Source: an uncultured Anaerotruncus sp.
GTDB taxonomy: Bacteria; Bacillota; Clostridia; Oscillospirales; Ruminococcaceae
Direction of reading: 5' to 3'
Length of the DNA stretch: 31,995 nucleotides
Assembly: GCF_902490045.1 (NCBI RefSeq)
Contig: NZ_CABUCJ010000018.1
Location: 1-31,995, forward strand
The notes below the pieces were generated by a model. It did not search any database. It saw only the letters and a list, made by a program, of their open reading frames with translations, and was not told the origin of the DNA. Below are positions 14,713 through 22,171 of this stretch, piece after piece. The translations under genes and the position numbers were made by a program. How positions within the stretch are numbered: position 1 is the stretch's first letter; every line of letters starts with the position of its first letter.

Positions 14713-15053
14713 CGGAACTCACCTGTATCGTCTGCCCGAAGGGATGCCGCCTGCATGTGGACGAGGAAAACGGCTTCCGGGTCACCGGGCAGGGCTGTCC
14801 ACGCGGCGAGGAATATGGTAGAATGGAACTGACCAATCCGACGAGGGTGATCACCTCGACGGTACGCATCGAGGGGGCGGCGCACCGCCGCTGTCCGGTC
14901 CGGACCGACGGCCCCATCCCGAAGCGCCTCATCTTCGAGGCGATGAAGGCCCTTGACGAGGTCACCCTCCGCGCGCCCGTCCATACCGGGCAGGTGGTCG
15001 TGGAAAATGTGTGCGGGACGGGCGTGCGCTTCATCGCCACGCGCGACCTGTGA
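14709..15053 (+). CDS. DUF1667 protein, small cysteine-motif partner of the glp flavoproteins
   Basis: 114 residues. Cysteines C6, C9, C13 and C30 (CIVCPKGC, then GQGCPRG) resemble the C-x2-C-x3-C-x(n)-C iron-sulfur motif at the N-terminus of molybdopterin oxidoreductases, but there is no cofactor domain. More cysteines occur at C62 (RRCPVRTDG) and near residue 101. The family is regularly found between a GlpA-like gene, a second flavoprotein and glpK in Clostridia and Thermotogae, and is otherwise uncharacterised. ATGA overlap with the upstream gene indicates coupled translation. A role as an electron-transfer or stabilising subunit is inference. Confidence 0.85.
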   Translation: MTELTCIVCPKGCRLHVDEENGFRVTGQGCPRGEEYGRMELTNPTRVITSTVRIEGAAHRRCPVRTDGPIPKRLIFEAMKALDEVTLRAPVHTGQVVVENVCGTGVRFIATRDL

Positions 15054-15067
15054 GAGGAGAGGCAAAA

Positions 15068-16555
15068 ATGGGAAACTATGTGCTGGCGCTTGACCAGGGC
15101 ACGACGAGCTCGCGGGCGATCCTCTTCGACCGGGAGCAGAACATCGTCGGCATGGCGCAGAAGGAGTTCACGCAGTTTTATCCGAAGGAGGGCTGGGTCG
15201 AGCACGACCCGATGGAGATCTACTCCTCCCAGTACGCGGTGATGATGGAGGTTATCGCCCAGAGCGGCGTGGACGCCCGGGAGATCTCCGCCATCGGCAT
15301 CACCAACCAGCGGGAGACGACCATCCTGTGGGACAGGGCCACCGGCCGCCCGATCTACAACGCGATCGTCTGGCAGTGCCGCCGCACGGCCGGCATCATC
15401 GACGATTTGGCGGCGCGGGGGCTCTCCGGCTACATCCGGGAGGCCACCGGTCTGGTGCCCGACGCCTATTTCTCGGGCACCAAGATCAAATGGATTCTCG
15501 ACCACGTCGAGGGCGCGCGGGAACGCGCCGGGCGGGGGGAAATCCTCTTCGGCACGGTGGACAGCTGGCTTATCTGGAAGCTGACCAAGGGCGCGGTGCA
15601 TGTCACCGACTACACCAACGCCTCCCGCACGATGATCTACAACATCAAATCCCTCGACTGGGATCAGAAGCTGCTCGACGCGCTCGACATTCCCCGCGCC
15701 ATGCTCCCCGAGGTGCGCGGGTGCAGTGAAATCTACGGCTATGCCGCGGTCCAGGGGGTGCAGATTCCGATCGCGGGCATCGCGGGCGACCAGCAGGCCG
15801 CGCTTTTCGGCCAGTGCTGCTTTGCGCCCGGCGAGGCCAAGAACACCTACGGCACCGGCTGCTTCCTGCTCATGAACACGGGCGAAACGCCCTGCGTCAG
15901 CAAAAACGGCCTGCTCACCACGATCGCCATCGGCCTGAACGGGAAGGTACAGTACGCGCTTGAGGGCAGCGTCTTCGTGGGCGGCGCGGTCATCCAGTGG
16001 ATCCGCGACGAGATGCGCTTCATCAACGAGAGCCGCGACGCCGAATACTACGCGCAGAAGGTGCCCGACACCGGCGGGGTCTACCTCGTCCCCGCCTTCA
16101 CCGGGCTGGGAGCGCCCCACTGGGATATGTACGCGCGCGGCTGCATCGTTGGCATCACCCGCGGCACCAAGCGGGAACATATCATCCGCGCGGCGCAGGA
16201 GTCGATCGCCTACCAGAGCTGCGACCTCGTGAAAGCGATGGAGCGGGACACCGGTATCGAGCTCACCGAGCTCAACGTCGACGGCGGTGCCTCCCGCGAC
16301 CGCTTCCTCATGCAGTTCCAGGCGGACATCCTCGGCAGGCGGGTCCGCCGCCCGATGATCCGCGAGACGACCGCGCTCGGCGCGGCCTACCTGGCGGGAC
16401 TCGCCACCGGCGTGTGGACGGACCTGGCCGAAATCAAAAAGCTATGGAGCTGCGACGTCTACTTTGACCCCGACATGGAGGAGGCCACCCGCCAGAAGCT
16501 GCTCAGCGGCTGGGAAAAGGCCGTCGGCCGCAGCCTCGACTGGGCCGAACACTGA
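15068..16555 (+). CDS. glpK: Glycerol kinase
   Basis: 495 residues, normal length. FGGY-kinase signatures include the N-terminal ALDQGTTSSRAILFDR phosphate loop, GITNQRETTILWDRATG, the metal and adenine region GIAGDQQAALFGQ, and the C-terminal NVDGGASRDRFLMQFQAD. It converts glycerol and ATP to glycerol-3-phosphate, which is both the substrate for the dehydrogenase upstream and the presumed GlpP ligand. GAGAGGAGAGG precedes ATG 15068. The segment ahead of IPIAGIAGDQQ lacks the histidine found in kinases phosphorylated by the PTS protein HPr (the usual YHFFG stretch reads AAVQGVQ), so that control is probably absent. No glycerol facilitator gene is in the window. Confidence 0.96.
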   Translation: MGNYVLALDQGTTSSRAILFDREQNIVGMAQKEFTQFYPKEGWVEHDPMEIYSSQYAVMMEVIAQSGVDAREISAIGITNQRETTILWDRATGRPIYNAIVWQCRRTAGIIDDLAARGLSGYIREATGLVPDAYFSGTKIKWILDHVEGARERAGRGEILFGTVDSWLIWKLTKGAVHVTDYTNASRTMIYNIKSLDWDQKLLDALDIPRAMLPEVRGCSEIYGYAAVQGVQIPIAGIAGDQQAALFGQCCFAPGEAKNTYGTGCFLLMNTGETPCVSKNGLLTTIAIGLNGKVQYALEGSVFVGGAVIQWIRDEMRFINESRDAEYYAQKVPDTGGVYLVPAFTGLGAPHWDMYARGCIVGITRGTKREHIIRAAQESIAYQSCDLVKAMERDTGIELTELNVDGGASRDRFLMQFQADILGRRVRRPMIRETTALGAAYLAGLATGVWTDLAEIKKLWSCDVYFDPDMEEATRQKLLSGWEKAVGRSLDWAEH

Positions 16556-16566
16556 ACCCATACATA

Positions 16567-16603
16567 AAAAGGCCGCCGCGTTCGATGAACGCGGCGGCCT
16601 TTT
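16567..16603. terminator. Bidirectional terminator between glpK and rnfB
   Basis: A 17-base perfect stem (AAAAGGCCGCCGCGTTC / GAACGCGGCGGCCTTTT) with a GAT loop lies between two convergent genes. T-runs flank it on both strands. Confidence 0.9.
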
Positions 16604-16611
16604 CCGTTTTC

Positions 16612-17421
16612 TTATTCGCTGACGATGGCCTCGCAGCGGGAGGCGCAGGTGACGATCGCGCCCGTCGGGCAGGCGGTCACGCAGGCGCCGCAGCTGGTGC
16701 ACTTGCGCGGATCGATCGACGCGAGGTTGTCGGTGACGGTGATCGCGCCGTTCTCACAGGTCTTTTCGCATTTCTTGCAGCCAATGCAGCCGTTCTTGCA
16801 CACCTTGCGGGTGAACGCGCCCTTGTCGTGCGACGAGCAGCCGACATAGACGGTGCTCGTAGCCGGGATGACCGCGATCAGGTGGTTGGGGCAGGCCTTG
16901 GCGCACATGCCGCAGCCCACGCAGACCGCCTTGTCGATGACGGCGATGCCGTCCACGATCGAGATCGCACCGTATTGGCAGACCGCGATGCAGTCGCCGT
17001 AGCCGAGGCAGCCGTGGGAACAGCTCCCCTTGCCCTGGTAGAAGAAGTTGCAGGCCGCGCAGCTCTGCTTGCCCTCATAGTCCATGATGCTGTCGGTGGC
17101 GTAGCAGTTGCCCGAGCAGCGCACGACGGCGTACTGCTCCTCCACATCCTCGAAGGCGACGCCCATCGCCTCGCTGAGCTTGTGGCCGACCGCGTCGCCG
17201 CCCGGCACGCAGAGGTTGGTTTTGGCGCCGTCGTGCGCGACCGCCTTGGCGTAGTCGTCGCAGCCGGCGTAACCGCACGCGCCGCAGTTCGCGCCCGGAA
17301 GCTCGGCGCGCACCTTATCGAACAGTTCGTCCGCGGGCAGCGCCATCACCTTTGCGGCGACGACGAGGATGATCGCGGACAGCAGCCCGATCCCGCCGAC
17401 GATGATTACCGGATATAGCAT
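16612..17421 (-). CDS. rnfB: Rnf complex subunit RnfB, multi-cluster ferredoxin subunit
   Basis: 269 residues. An N-terminal transmembrane helix (about 4-24) is followed by the RnfB-specific four-cysteine domain (C46, C49, C54, C71). A further series of iron-sulfur motifs runs through the soluble part: around C102-C138, CIAVCQYGAI, CVGCGMCAKACP (167-177), CIGCKKCEKTCENGAI and CTSCGACVTACPTGAI (241-251). RnfB is the presumed entry point for electrons from reduced ferredoxin. ATG 17421 has an AGGGGGG site and directly precedes the membrane helix; an upstream in-frame extension has no ribosome site. It is the last gene of the operon, 14 bases after rnfA and just before a strong terminator. Confidence 0.95.
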   Translation of the reverse strand: MLYPVIIVGGIGLLSAIILVVAAKVMALPADELFDKVRAELPGANCGACGYAGCDDYAKAVAHDGAKTNLCVPGGDAVGHKLSEAMGVAFEDVEEQYAVVRCSGNCYATDSIMDYEGKQSCAACNFFYQGKGSCSHGCLGYGDCIAVCQYGAISIVDGIAVIDKAVCVGCGMCAKACPNHLIAVIPATSTVYVGCSSHDKGAFTRKVCKNGCIGCKKCEKTCENGAITVTDNLASIDPRKCTSCGACVTACPTGAIVTCASRCEAIVSE

Positions 17422-17435
17422 AGAGCCCACCCCCC

Positions 17436-18032
17436 TTATTTGAACAGGCCGTCGACGATGCCGCTGAAGCCCATAAAGCTCACCGAGCAAATCGCCGCCG
17501 CGACCAGTGTGATCGGGATTCCCTGGAACGCCTTGGGCGTGCTGCCGGACGCCGCGTCCACACGGGAACGCACGCCCGAGAAGAGCACCATGGCGAGCAG
17601 GAAGCCCAGGCCGGAGCCGACCGCGTTGACCAGCGACTGGCCGAAGGTATACCCCTCGTCGAGGTTGAGGATGGTGACGCCGAGCACGGCGCAGTTGGTC
17701 GTGATGAGCGGCAGGTAGATGCCCAGCGCTTTATGGAGCGCGGGAAGATACTTTTTGAGCGCGATCTCGACAAACTGCACGAGCGCCGCGATGATCAGGA
17801 TAAAGACGATCGTCTGTAAGTAGGAGAGTCCCTTCGGCACGAGGATGTAGGTGTAGATCGGCCAGGTGACCGCCGTGGCGAGCGCCATGACGAATATGAC
17901 CGCGACGCTCATGCCGAACGCGGAGTCGAGCTTTTTGCTGACGCCGAGGAAGGGGCAGATGCCCAGGAACTTCGCAAGCACGTAGTTGTTGACGAGCACG
18001 GCGCCGACCAAAATAATCAGATATTCCTTCAT
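17436..18032 (-). CDS. rnfA: Rnf complex membrane subunit RnfA
   Basis: 198 residues, six hydrophobic helices. The signature VNNYVLAKFLGICPFLG places C26 in the first half-helix pair, and LITTNCAVLG places C114 in the symmetry-related position. In solved Rnf structures the equivalent cysteines of RnfA and RnfE hold a [2Fe-2S] cluster inside the membrane. ATGA overlap with rnfE at 18029-18032 couples translation. RnfA and RnfE are homologous and pack as an inverted pair. Confidence 0.96.
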   Translation of the reverse strand: MKEYLIILVGAVLVNNYVLAKFLGICPFLGVSKKLDSAFGMSVAVIFVMALATAVTWPIYTYILVPKGLSYLQTIVFILIIAALVQFVEIALKKYLPALHKALGIYLPLITTNCAVLGVTILNLDEGYTFGQSLVNAVGSGLGFLLAMVLFSGVRSRVDAASGSTPKAFQGIPITLVAAAICSVSFMGFSGIVDGLFK

Positions 18033-18745
18033 TCGTCAGCACCTCCTTTCCGAACCGCCGCGCAGGCGGCCGCGGACGGGCAGCCTGCGCAGCCGAACTC
18101 CTTCTTTTTAATCGCCTTGCCATGGGTCAGGTGGTTGACCAGCGCGATGAGCGCGCCGAAGACGAGGAAGCCGCCCGGCGCGAGCAGGAAGACGATGATC
18201 GGGTTGTCCCAGTGCAGCGAGATGCCGTTCTGGATGCCGAGCCATTCGGCGCCCGACATCCAGGTGCCGTTGCCGAGGATTTCGCGGATGGAGCCCATCG
18301 CGAAGAGCGCCAGCGTAAAGCCGATGCCCATGCCTACGCCGTCGCAGGCGGAGGCGAGAACGGTGTTTTTGTTGGCGAACATCTCGGCGCGGCCGAGGAT
18401 GATACAGTTGACCACGATGAGCGGCAGATAGACGCCCAGCGCCTTGTCGAGATCGGGCGCGTACGCCTTGACGATGAACTGCACGAGGGTGACAAAGCTC
18501 GCGATGACCACGATGTAGCAGGGGATGCGCACCTTGTCGGGGATGATGTTTTTGAGCAGCGAGATGACGATGTTGGAGCAGATGAGGACCACCGTCGCCG
18601 CGATACCCATGCCGATGCCGTTGACCGCCATCGTCGTGACGGCGAGCGTCGGGCAGGTGCCGAGGATGAGAACCAGGGTCGGGTTCTCCTTGATGATGCC
18701 GTTCGTCAGGACCCTCCAGTTGCCGGGTTTGTTCGGATTGCTCAT
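18029..18745 (-). CDS. rnfE: Rnf complex membrane subunit RnfE with cysteine-rich C-terminal tail
   Basis: 238 residues. Six membrane helices carry LILGTCPTLAV (C31) and LIVVNCIILG (C114), the counterparts of the RnfA cysteines that bind the membrane [2Fe-2S] cluster. After the last helix a charged linker (HGKAIKKKEF) leads to a tail GCAGCPSAAACAAVRKGG with C219, C222 and C228. Textbook RnfE from Proteobacteria ends without such a tail. It could bind a metal or cluster, or interact with the ferredoxin-like RnfB or RnfC. The start abuts the rnfG stop without a gap. Confidence 0.95.
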   Translation of the reverse strand: MSNPNKPGNWRVLTNGIIKENPTLVLILGTCPTLAVTTMAVNGIGMGIAATVVLICSNIVISLLKNIIPDKVRIPCYIVVIASFVTLVQFIVKAYAPDLDKALGVYLPLIVVNCIILGRAEMFANKNTVLASACDGVGMGIGFTLALFAMGSIREILGNGTWMSGAEWLGIQNGISLHWDNPIIVFLLAPGGFLVFGALIALVNHLTHGKAIKKKEFGCAGCPSAAACAAVRKGGADE

Positions 18746-19264
18746 TTAAGCGCCCTCCCCTACTGCTTCATACGCCTGATAGGCGGTGTCGACACACCGG
18801 AAAAATGCGTTGGAGGAGATCGTCGCGCCCGTGACGGCGTCGACGCCCTCAAGGTTTTTGTCCTTGCCCGGGAACTGGCCGGTGAAGGCGTCCGCCCCCG
18901 TCTTGGAGCCGAGTCCCGGCGTCTCGGAGTTGTCGAGCAGCTTCACGCCGGTGATCCTGCCGTCGTTGCCGATGCCGACCATGACGTTATACGCGCCGCC
19001 GAAGCCCTTGTCCTTGACCTTGAAGGCGTAGCCGTTGCCGCTGTCGTCCTTCGCGGCGATGAGGACGTTCTCCAGACCCGACGCGGGCAGCTCGGTGAAG
19101 GTGGTGGAGCCGGGGACCACCGCCTGCATGGCGGCGTCGGAGGCGTCCTTCTCCGCCTGCGCGATGAGCGGGGCAGTCTTGTCGTAGGTGAGCCCCAGCA
19201 GCGCGGAGGCCACGACGCAGATCACGGTCAGTACGACGACCGGTTTCAAAAGTTCTTTCATCAT
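18746..19264 (-). CDS. rnfG: Rnf complex FMN-binding subunit RnfG
   Basis: 172 residues. One N-terminal helix (about 8-26) anchors an external FMN-binding domain. The flavinylation motif is AVTGATIS, with Thr148 the residue to which ApbE would attach FMN through a phosphoester. The conserved SETPGLGSKTG loop lies at about 113-123. Two adjacent ATG codons (19264 and 19261) are possible starts after an AAGGGGG site; spacing slightly favours the second. The modifying enzyme ApbE is encoded at the start of this same operon. Confidence 0.95.
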   Translation of the reverse strand: MMKELLKPVVVLTVICVVASALLGLTYDKTAPLIAQAEKDASDAAMQAVVPGSTTFTELPASGLENVLIAAKDDSGNGYAFKVKDKGFGGAYNVMVGIGNDGRITGVKLLDNSETPGLGSKTGADAFTGQFPGKDKNLEGVDAVTGATISSNAFFRCVDTAYQAYEAVGEGA

Positions 19265-19273
19265 TGCGCCCCC

Positions 19274-20257
19274 TTACTGTTTTTTCTGCTCAAAGACAGC
19301 GCCGAACGGTTTTGTGATCGTGAGGCTGTCGATGTGCGGGACGAGGATGTTCATCAGCAGGATGGCGAAGGACATGCCCTCCGGATAGTTGCAGAAGACG
19401 CGGATCACCATCGTGATAAAGCCGATGCCGGCTGCGAAGATCACCTTGCCCTTGGTGGTGACCGGGCTTGTGGAGTAGTCGGTCGCCATGAAGAAGGCGC
19501 CGATCATCACGCCGCCCGAAAGCACGGCGTAGAAGGGGTCCTGGCCGAAGAGCAGCGCGAAGACAAAGACGCTGCCGATCAGCGTGACGGGAATCTGCCA
19601 GCCGATGACGCCGTTCCAGATGAGGTAGAGCCCGCCCACGATGAGCGCGAGCGCGCAGGTCTCGCCGAGCGAGCCGCCGCGGTTGCCGATCAGCATGTTC
19701 CACAGCGACGGAAGCTGGTCCGTCTGCCCCGCCGCGATCAGCTTGAGCGGGGTCGCGGTCGCGACCGCGTCGATCGCGGCGTGCGGGGCGATCCAGTGGG
19801 TCATCTGGTTGCCGAACGACACGAGCAGAAAGATGCGCGCGGTCGCGGCGGGGTTGGCGAAGTTGCAGCCGATGCCGCCGAAGAGGCATTTGACCACGAC
19901 GATCGCGATGAACGACCCGAAGACCGCCATCCAATAGGGCAGCGTGACGGGCACGTTGAAGGCGAGGATGACGCCGGTGACCACCGCGCTGCAGTCGCTG
20001 ATCGTCACGGGCTTTTTGGTGACCTTTGCAAAGAGGTATTCAAACACCACACAGGAGACGACGCATACCGCCGTCAGCAGCAGCGCGCGGAGTCCAAAGT
20101 AGAAGACCGACATGACCAGCGCGGGCAGCAGCGCCGTCGCCACGGTCAGCATGATCTTTCGGGTATTGATATCGTCCCGGAAGTGCGGAGAGGGGGTGAT
20201 CATCAGCTTTGCCTTTTCCTCCGCCGGGGCCTGGGTTTCCACTGTATTCACAGCCAC
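19274..20257 (-). CDS. rnfD: Rnf complex FMN-binding membrane subunit RnfD
   Basis: 327 residues with about nine or ten hydrophobic helices. The N-terminal SPHFRDDINTRKIM and the GGIGCNFANPAATAR loop identify the NqrB/RnfD family. The covalent-FMN motif is present as IDAVATATPLKL (Thr169 by alignment with the usual T-G-A-T-P-L); the first T and the G of that motif are changed to A and T. The start is GTG at 20257, with AGGAGGG seven bases upstream; the next in-frame GTG is two codons later. Electrons pass through this subunit, and ion translocation is thought to occur around it and RnfA/E. Confidence 0.95.
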   Translation of the reverse strand: MAVNTVETQAPAEEKAKLMITPSPHFRDDINTRKIMLTVATALLPALVMSVFYFGLRALLLTAVCVVSCVVFEYLFAKVTKKPVTISDCSAVVTGVILAFNVPVTLPYWMAVFGSFIAIVVVKCLFGGIGCNFANPAATARIFLLVSFGNQMTHWIAPHAAIDAVATATPLKLIAAGQTDQLPSLWNMLIGNRGGSLGETCALALIVGGLYLIWNGVIGWQIPVTLIGSVFVFALLFGQDPFYAVLSGGVMIGAFFMATDYSTSPVTTKGKVIFAAGIGFITMVIRVFCNYPEGMSFAILLMNILVPHIDSLTITKPFGAVFEQKKQ

Positions 20258-20274
20258 AACAAATCCCTCCTATC

Positions 20275-21588
20275 CTATTTCTTCGCCGTCGCGGCCCGGA
20301 GCTTCTGCTTTGCCATTTTGTTGGTAAAGGTCAGGTTGCGCTTTGCCGGACAGACAAACGAACAGCAGCCGCACTCCATGCAGAGCGAAACCTTCAGCTT
20401 CTGGAGCATCGGGATGTTGTCCGATTCATAGGCCTTCTCAATCATGCGGGGCATCAGGTGGTAGGGGCAGGCCTGGATGCACCGGCCGCAGCGGATGCAG
20501 GGCTGCTCCTCATAAACCGCCGTCTGGCTCTCATCGAACGCGAGCAGGGCGTTGTTGTTCTTCAGGACGGGATATGTATCGTCGAAGACGAGCGTGCCCA
20601 TCATCGGGCCGCCCATGATGAGCTTTTTGGGGGTGCATTTGTAGCCGCCGCAGAAGGCGATCACATCGGAAAAATGCGCGCCGATGGGGGCGACGACGTT
20701 TTTCGGCTCCGCAACCGCGCCGCCGTCGACCGTCAGCGTCTTGGTGACGAGCGGCATGCCGGTGCGCAGGTACTGGCCGATGAAGGCAGTGGTCGTCACG
20801 TTCTCGACGATGACGCCCACGTCCGCCGGGAGCATCCCCTCCTTGATGACGCGGCCGGTCGTCTCGTAGGCGGTGACCTTCTCCGCGCCCTTGGGGTAGA
20901 TCGCCCGCAGGCTGCACACCTCGATCGACGGGTCGTCCTTCGTGAGGCGGCGCAGCATCTCGATCGCCTGGGGCTTGTTGTTCTCCACCGCAATCTTGAC
21001 CTGGGTGATCCCGACGTATTTTTTGATCGCCGCGATGCCGTCGAGGATGTCCTGCGGCCGCTCGATGATCGTGCGGTAGTCGGAGGTGATGTAGGGCTCG
21101 CACTCGGCGGCGTTGACCACCAGCGTGTCGACCTCCGAGAGGTTTTTGGGGTTCATCTTGATGTGCGTCGGGAAGCCCGCGCCGCCGAGCCCCACCAGCC
21201 CGGAGGCCCGGATTGCCTTGACGAATTCCGGATGGTTCCCGATTTCGGGGGGCTTTATATCTTCATCGACCGCCTGCTCCCCGTCGGTCTGGATGATCAC
21301 GACCTGGCACCGGGAGCCGGTGGCCGTCACGATCTCCTCGACCGCCGAGACCGTCCCCGAGACGCTAGAATGGATCGGCGCGCTCAAAAAAGCATCGCTG
21401 TCCCCGATCATCGTCCCGACCTTTACGGCGTCCCCCTTCTTGACCAGGGGATTGCAGGGCGGGCCCATATGCTGCGACATCGAAATACAGACTTCTTTCG
21501 GCAGCGGCATAGGGGTGCTTTCGCAATTTTCCGTGTTTTTGAAGTGCGCCACCTTGGCGCCCTTCAGTGTCTTTTGCAAAACACTCAT
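20275..21588 (-). CDS. rnfC: Rnf complex soluble subunit RnfC (NADH-binding, two [4Fe-4S])
   Basis: 437 residues. A barrel-sandwich segment rich in glycine (about 45-95) precedes the NADH/FMN-binding Rossmann-like domain with GLVGLGGAGFPTHIKM (131-145) and AAECEPYITSDYR. A SLBB-like region follows, then two [4Fe-4S] motifs, CIRCGRCIQACP (364-375) and CMECGCCSFVCP (403-414). RnfC is the site of NAD+/NADH exchange. AGGAGG precedes ATG 21588. It is the first rnf gene, and 76 bases with no clear promoter separate it from the Gx gene, so it is probably read from the apbE promoter. Confidence 0.96.
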   Translation of the reverse strand: MSVLQKTLKGAKVAHFKNTENCESTPMPLPKEVCISMSQHMGPPCNPLVKKGDAVKVGTMIGDSDAFLSAPIHSSVSGTVSAVEEIVTATGSRCQVVIIQTDGEQAVDEDIKPPEIGNHPEFVKAIRASGLVGLGGAGFPTHIKMNPKNLSEVDTLVVNAAECEPYITSDYRTIIERPQDILDGIAAIKKYVGITQVKIAVENNKPQAIEMLRRLTKDDPSIEVCSLRAIYPKGAEKVTAYETTGRVIKEGMLPADVGVIVENVTTTAFIGQYLRTGMPLVTKTLTVDGGAVAEPKNVVAPIGAHFSDVIAFCGGYKCTPKKLIMGGPMMGTLVFDDTYPVLKNNNALLAFDESQTAVYEEQPCIRCGRCIQACPYHLMPRMIEKAYESDNIPMLQKLKVSLCMECGCCSFVCPAKRNLTFTNKMAKQKLRAATAKK

Positions 21589-21664
21589 GTTACCATTTCC
21601 TCCTCTGAGTTTTATGGTGGGGGTTGCGGTATCATCATCCGGCGTCCCGCGTCCGGGCGGGGCG

Positions 21665-22171
21665 TCAAAAGAAGATTCGGTTGAAATGCGGGCTCAGCAG
21701 CCGCAGGAGCAGTCCCGTGAGCGCGCCCATCGCGACGCCCCCCAGCGCGAGCACCGGGAAGTAGTAGAGCACCGCGCCGTTCAGCAGGAGCACCGCCATC
21801 AAAAGCTGCCCGGCATTGTGCATGAGCCCGCCGCAGATGCTCGTGAAAAGCTCGCTCGGCTTTTTGGGCAGCGCGCGCAGCAGCAGCATCGCCGTCACCG
21901 ACGCAAGCCCTCCGGCGAAGCTCATCGCCGCGCCGACCGGCCCGCGCGTCAGCAGCACGAAAAGGCTCTTGAGCGCCGCCAGCGAGTATGCCTCCCGCCA
22001 GCCGAGACAGAAAAGGCAGTACATCGTCACGATGTTGGAAAGTCCCAGCTTGACGCCGGGAACCGGCACCATCGGGGCGAGCGACGATTCGACGAGGCTC
22101 AGCACGACCGACAGCGCGAAGAGCAGCCCCAAAAAGGCGACCCTGGACGCGCGGTATTTCATCCGTTTCAT
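21665..22171 (-). CDS. Gx transporter family membrane protein (heptaprenyl diphosphate synthase component I-like)
   Basis: 168 residues and about five helices. Segments LVESSLAPMVPVPGVKLGLS and AAMSFAGGLASVTAML, then SICGGLMHNAGQLLMA, match the PF07456 family. The family was named after HepT/HepS-type prenyl synthases but has no catalytic motif and looks like a small ECF-type or riboflavin-like membrane carrier. In many Clostridia it adjoins apbE and rnf genes. Supplying a flavin or quinone-like precursor is a reasonable guess only. The start overlaps the apbE stop by four bases (ATGA), so the two are coupled. Confidence 0.8.
   Translation of the reverse strand: MKRMKYRASRVAFLGLLFALSVVLSLVESSLAPMVPVPGVKLGLSNIVTMYCLFCLGWREAYSLAALKSLFVLLTRGPVGAAMSFAGGLASVTAMLLLRALPKKPSELFTSICGGLMHNAGQLLMAVLLLNGAVLYYFPVLALGGVAMGALTGLLLRLLSPHFNRIFF

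Noticed and set aside
18122..20431. Very long open frame (about 769 codons) on the plus strand opposite rnfE, rnfG and rnfD
   Set aside because: It is antisense to well-recognised genes, has an arginine/aspartate/histidine-rich composition typical of the shadow frame in GC-rich DNA, and has no ribosome site or family motif.
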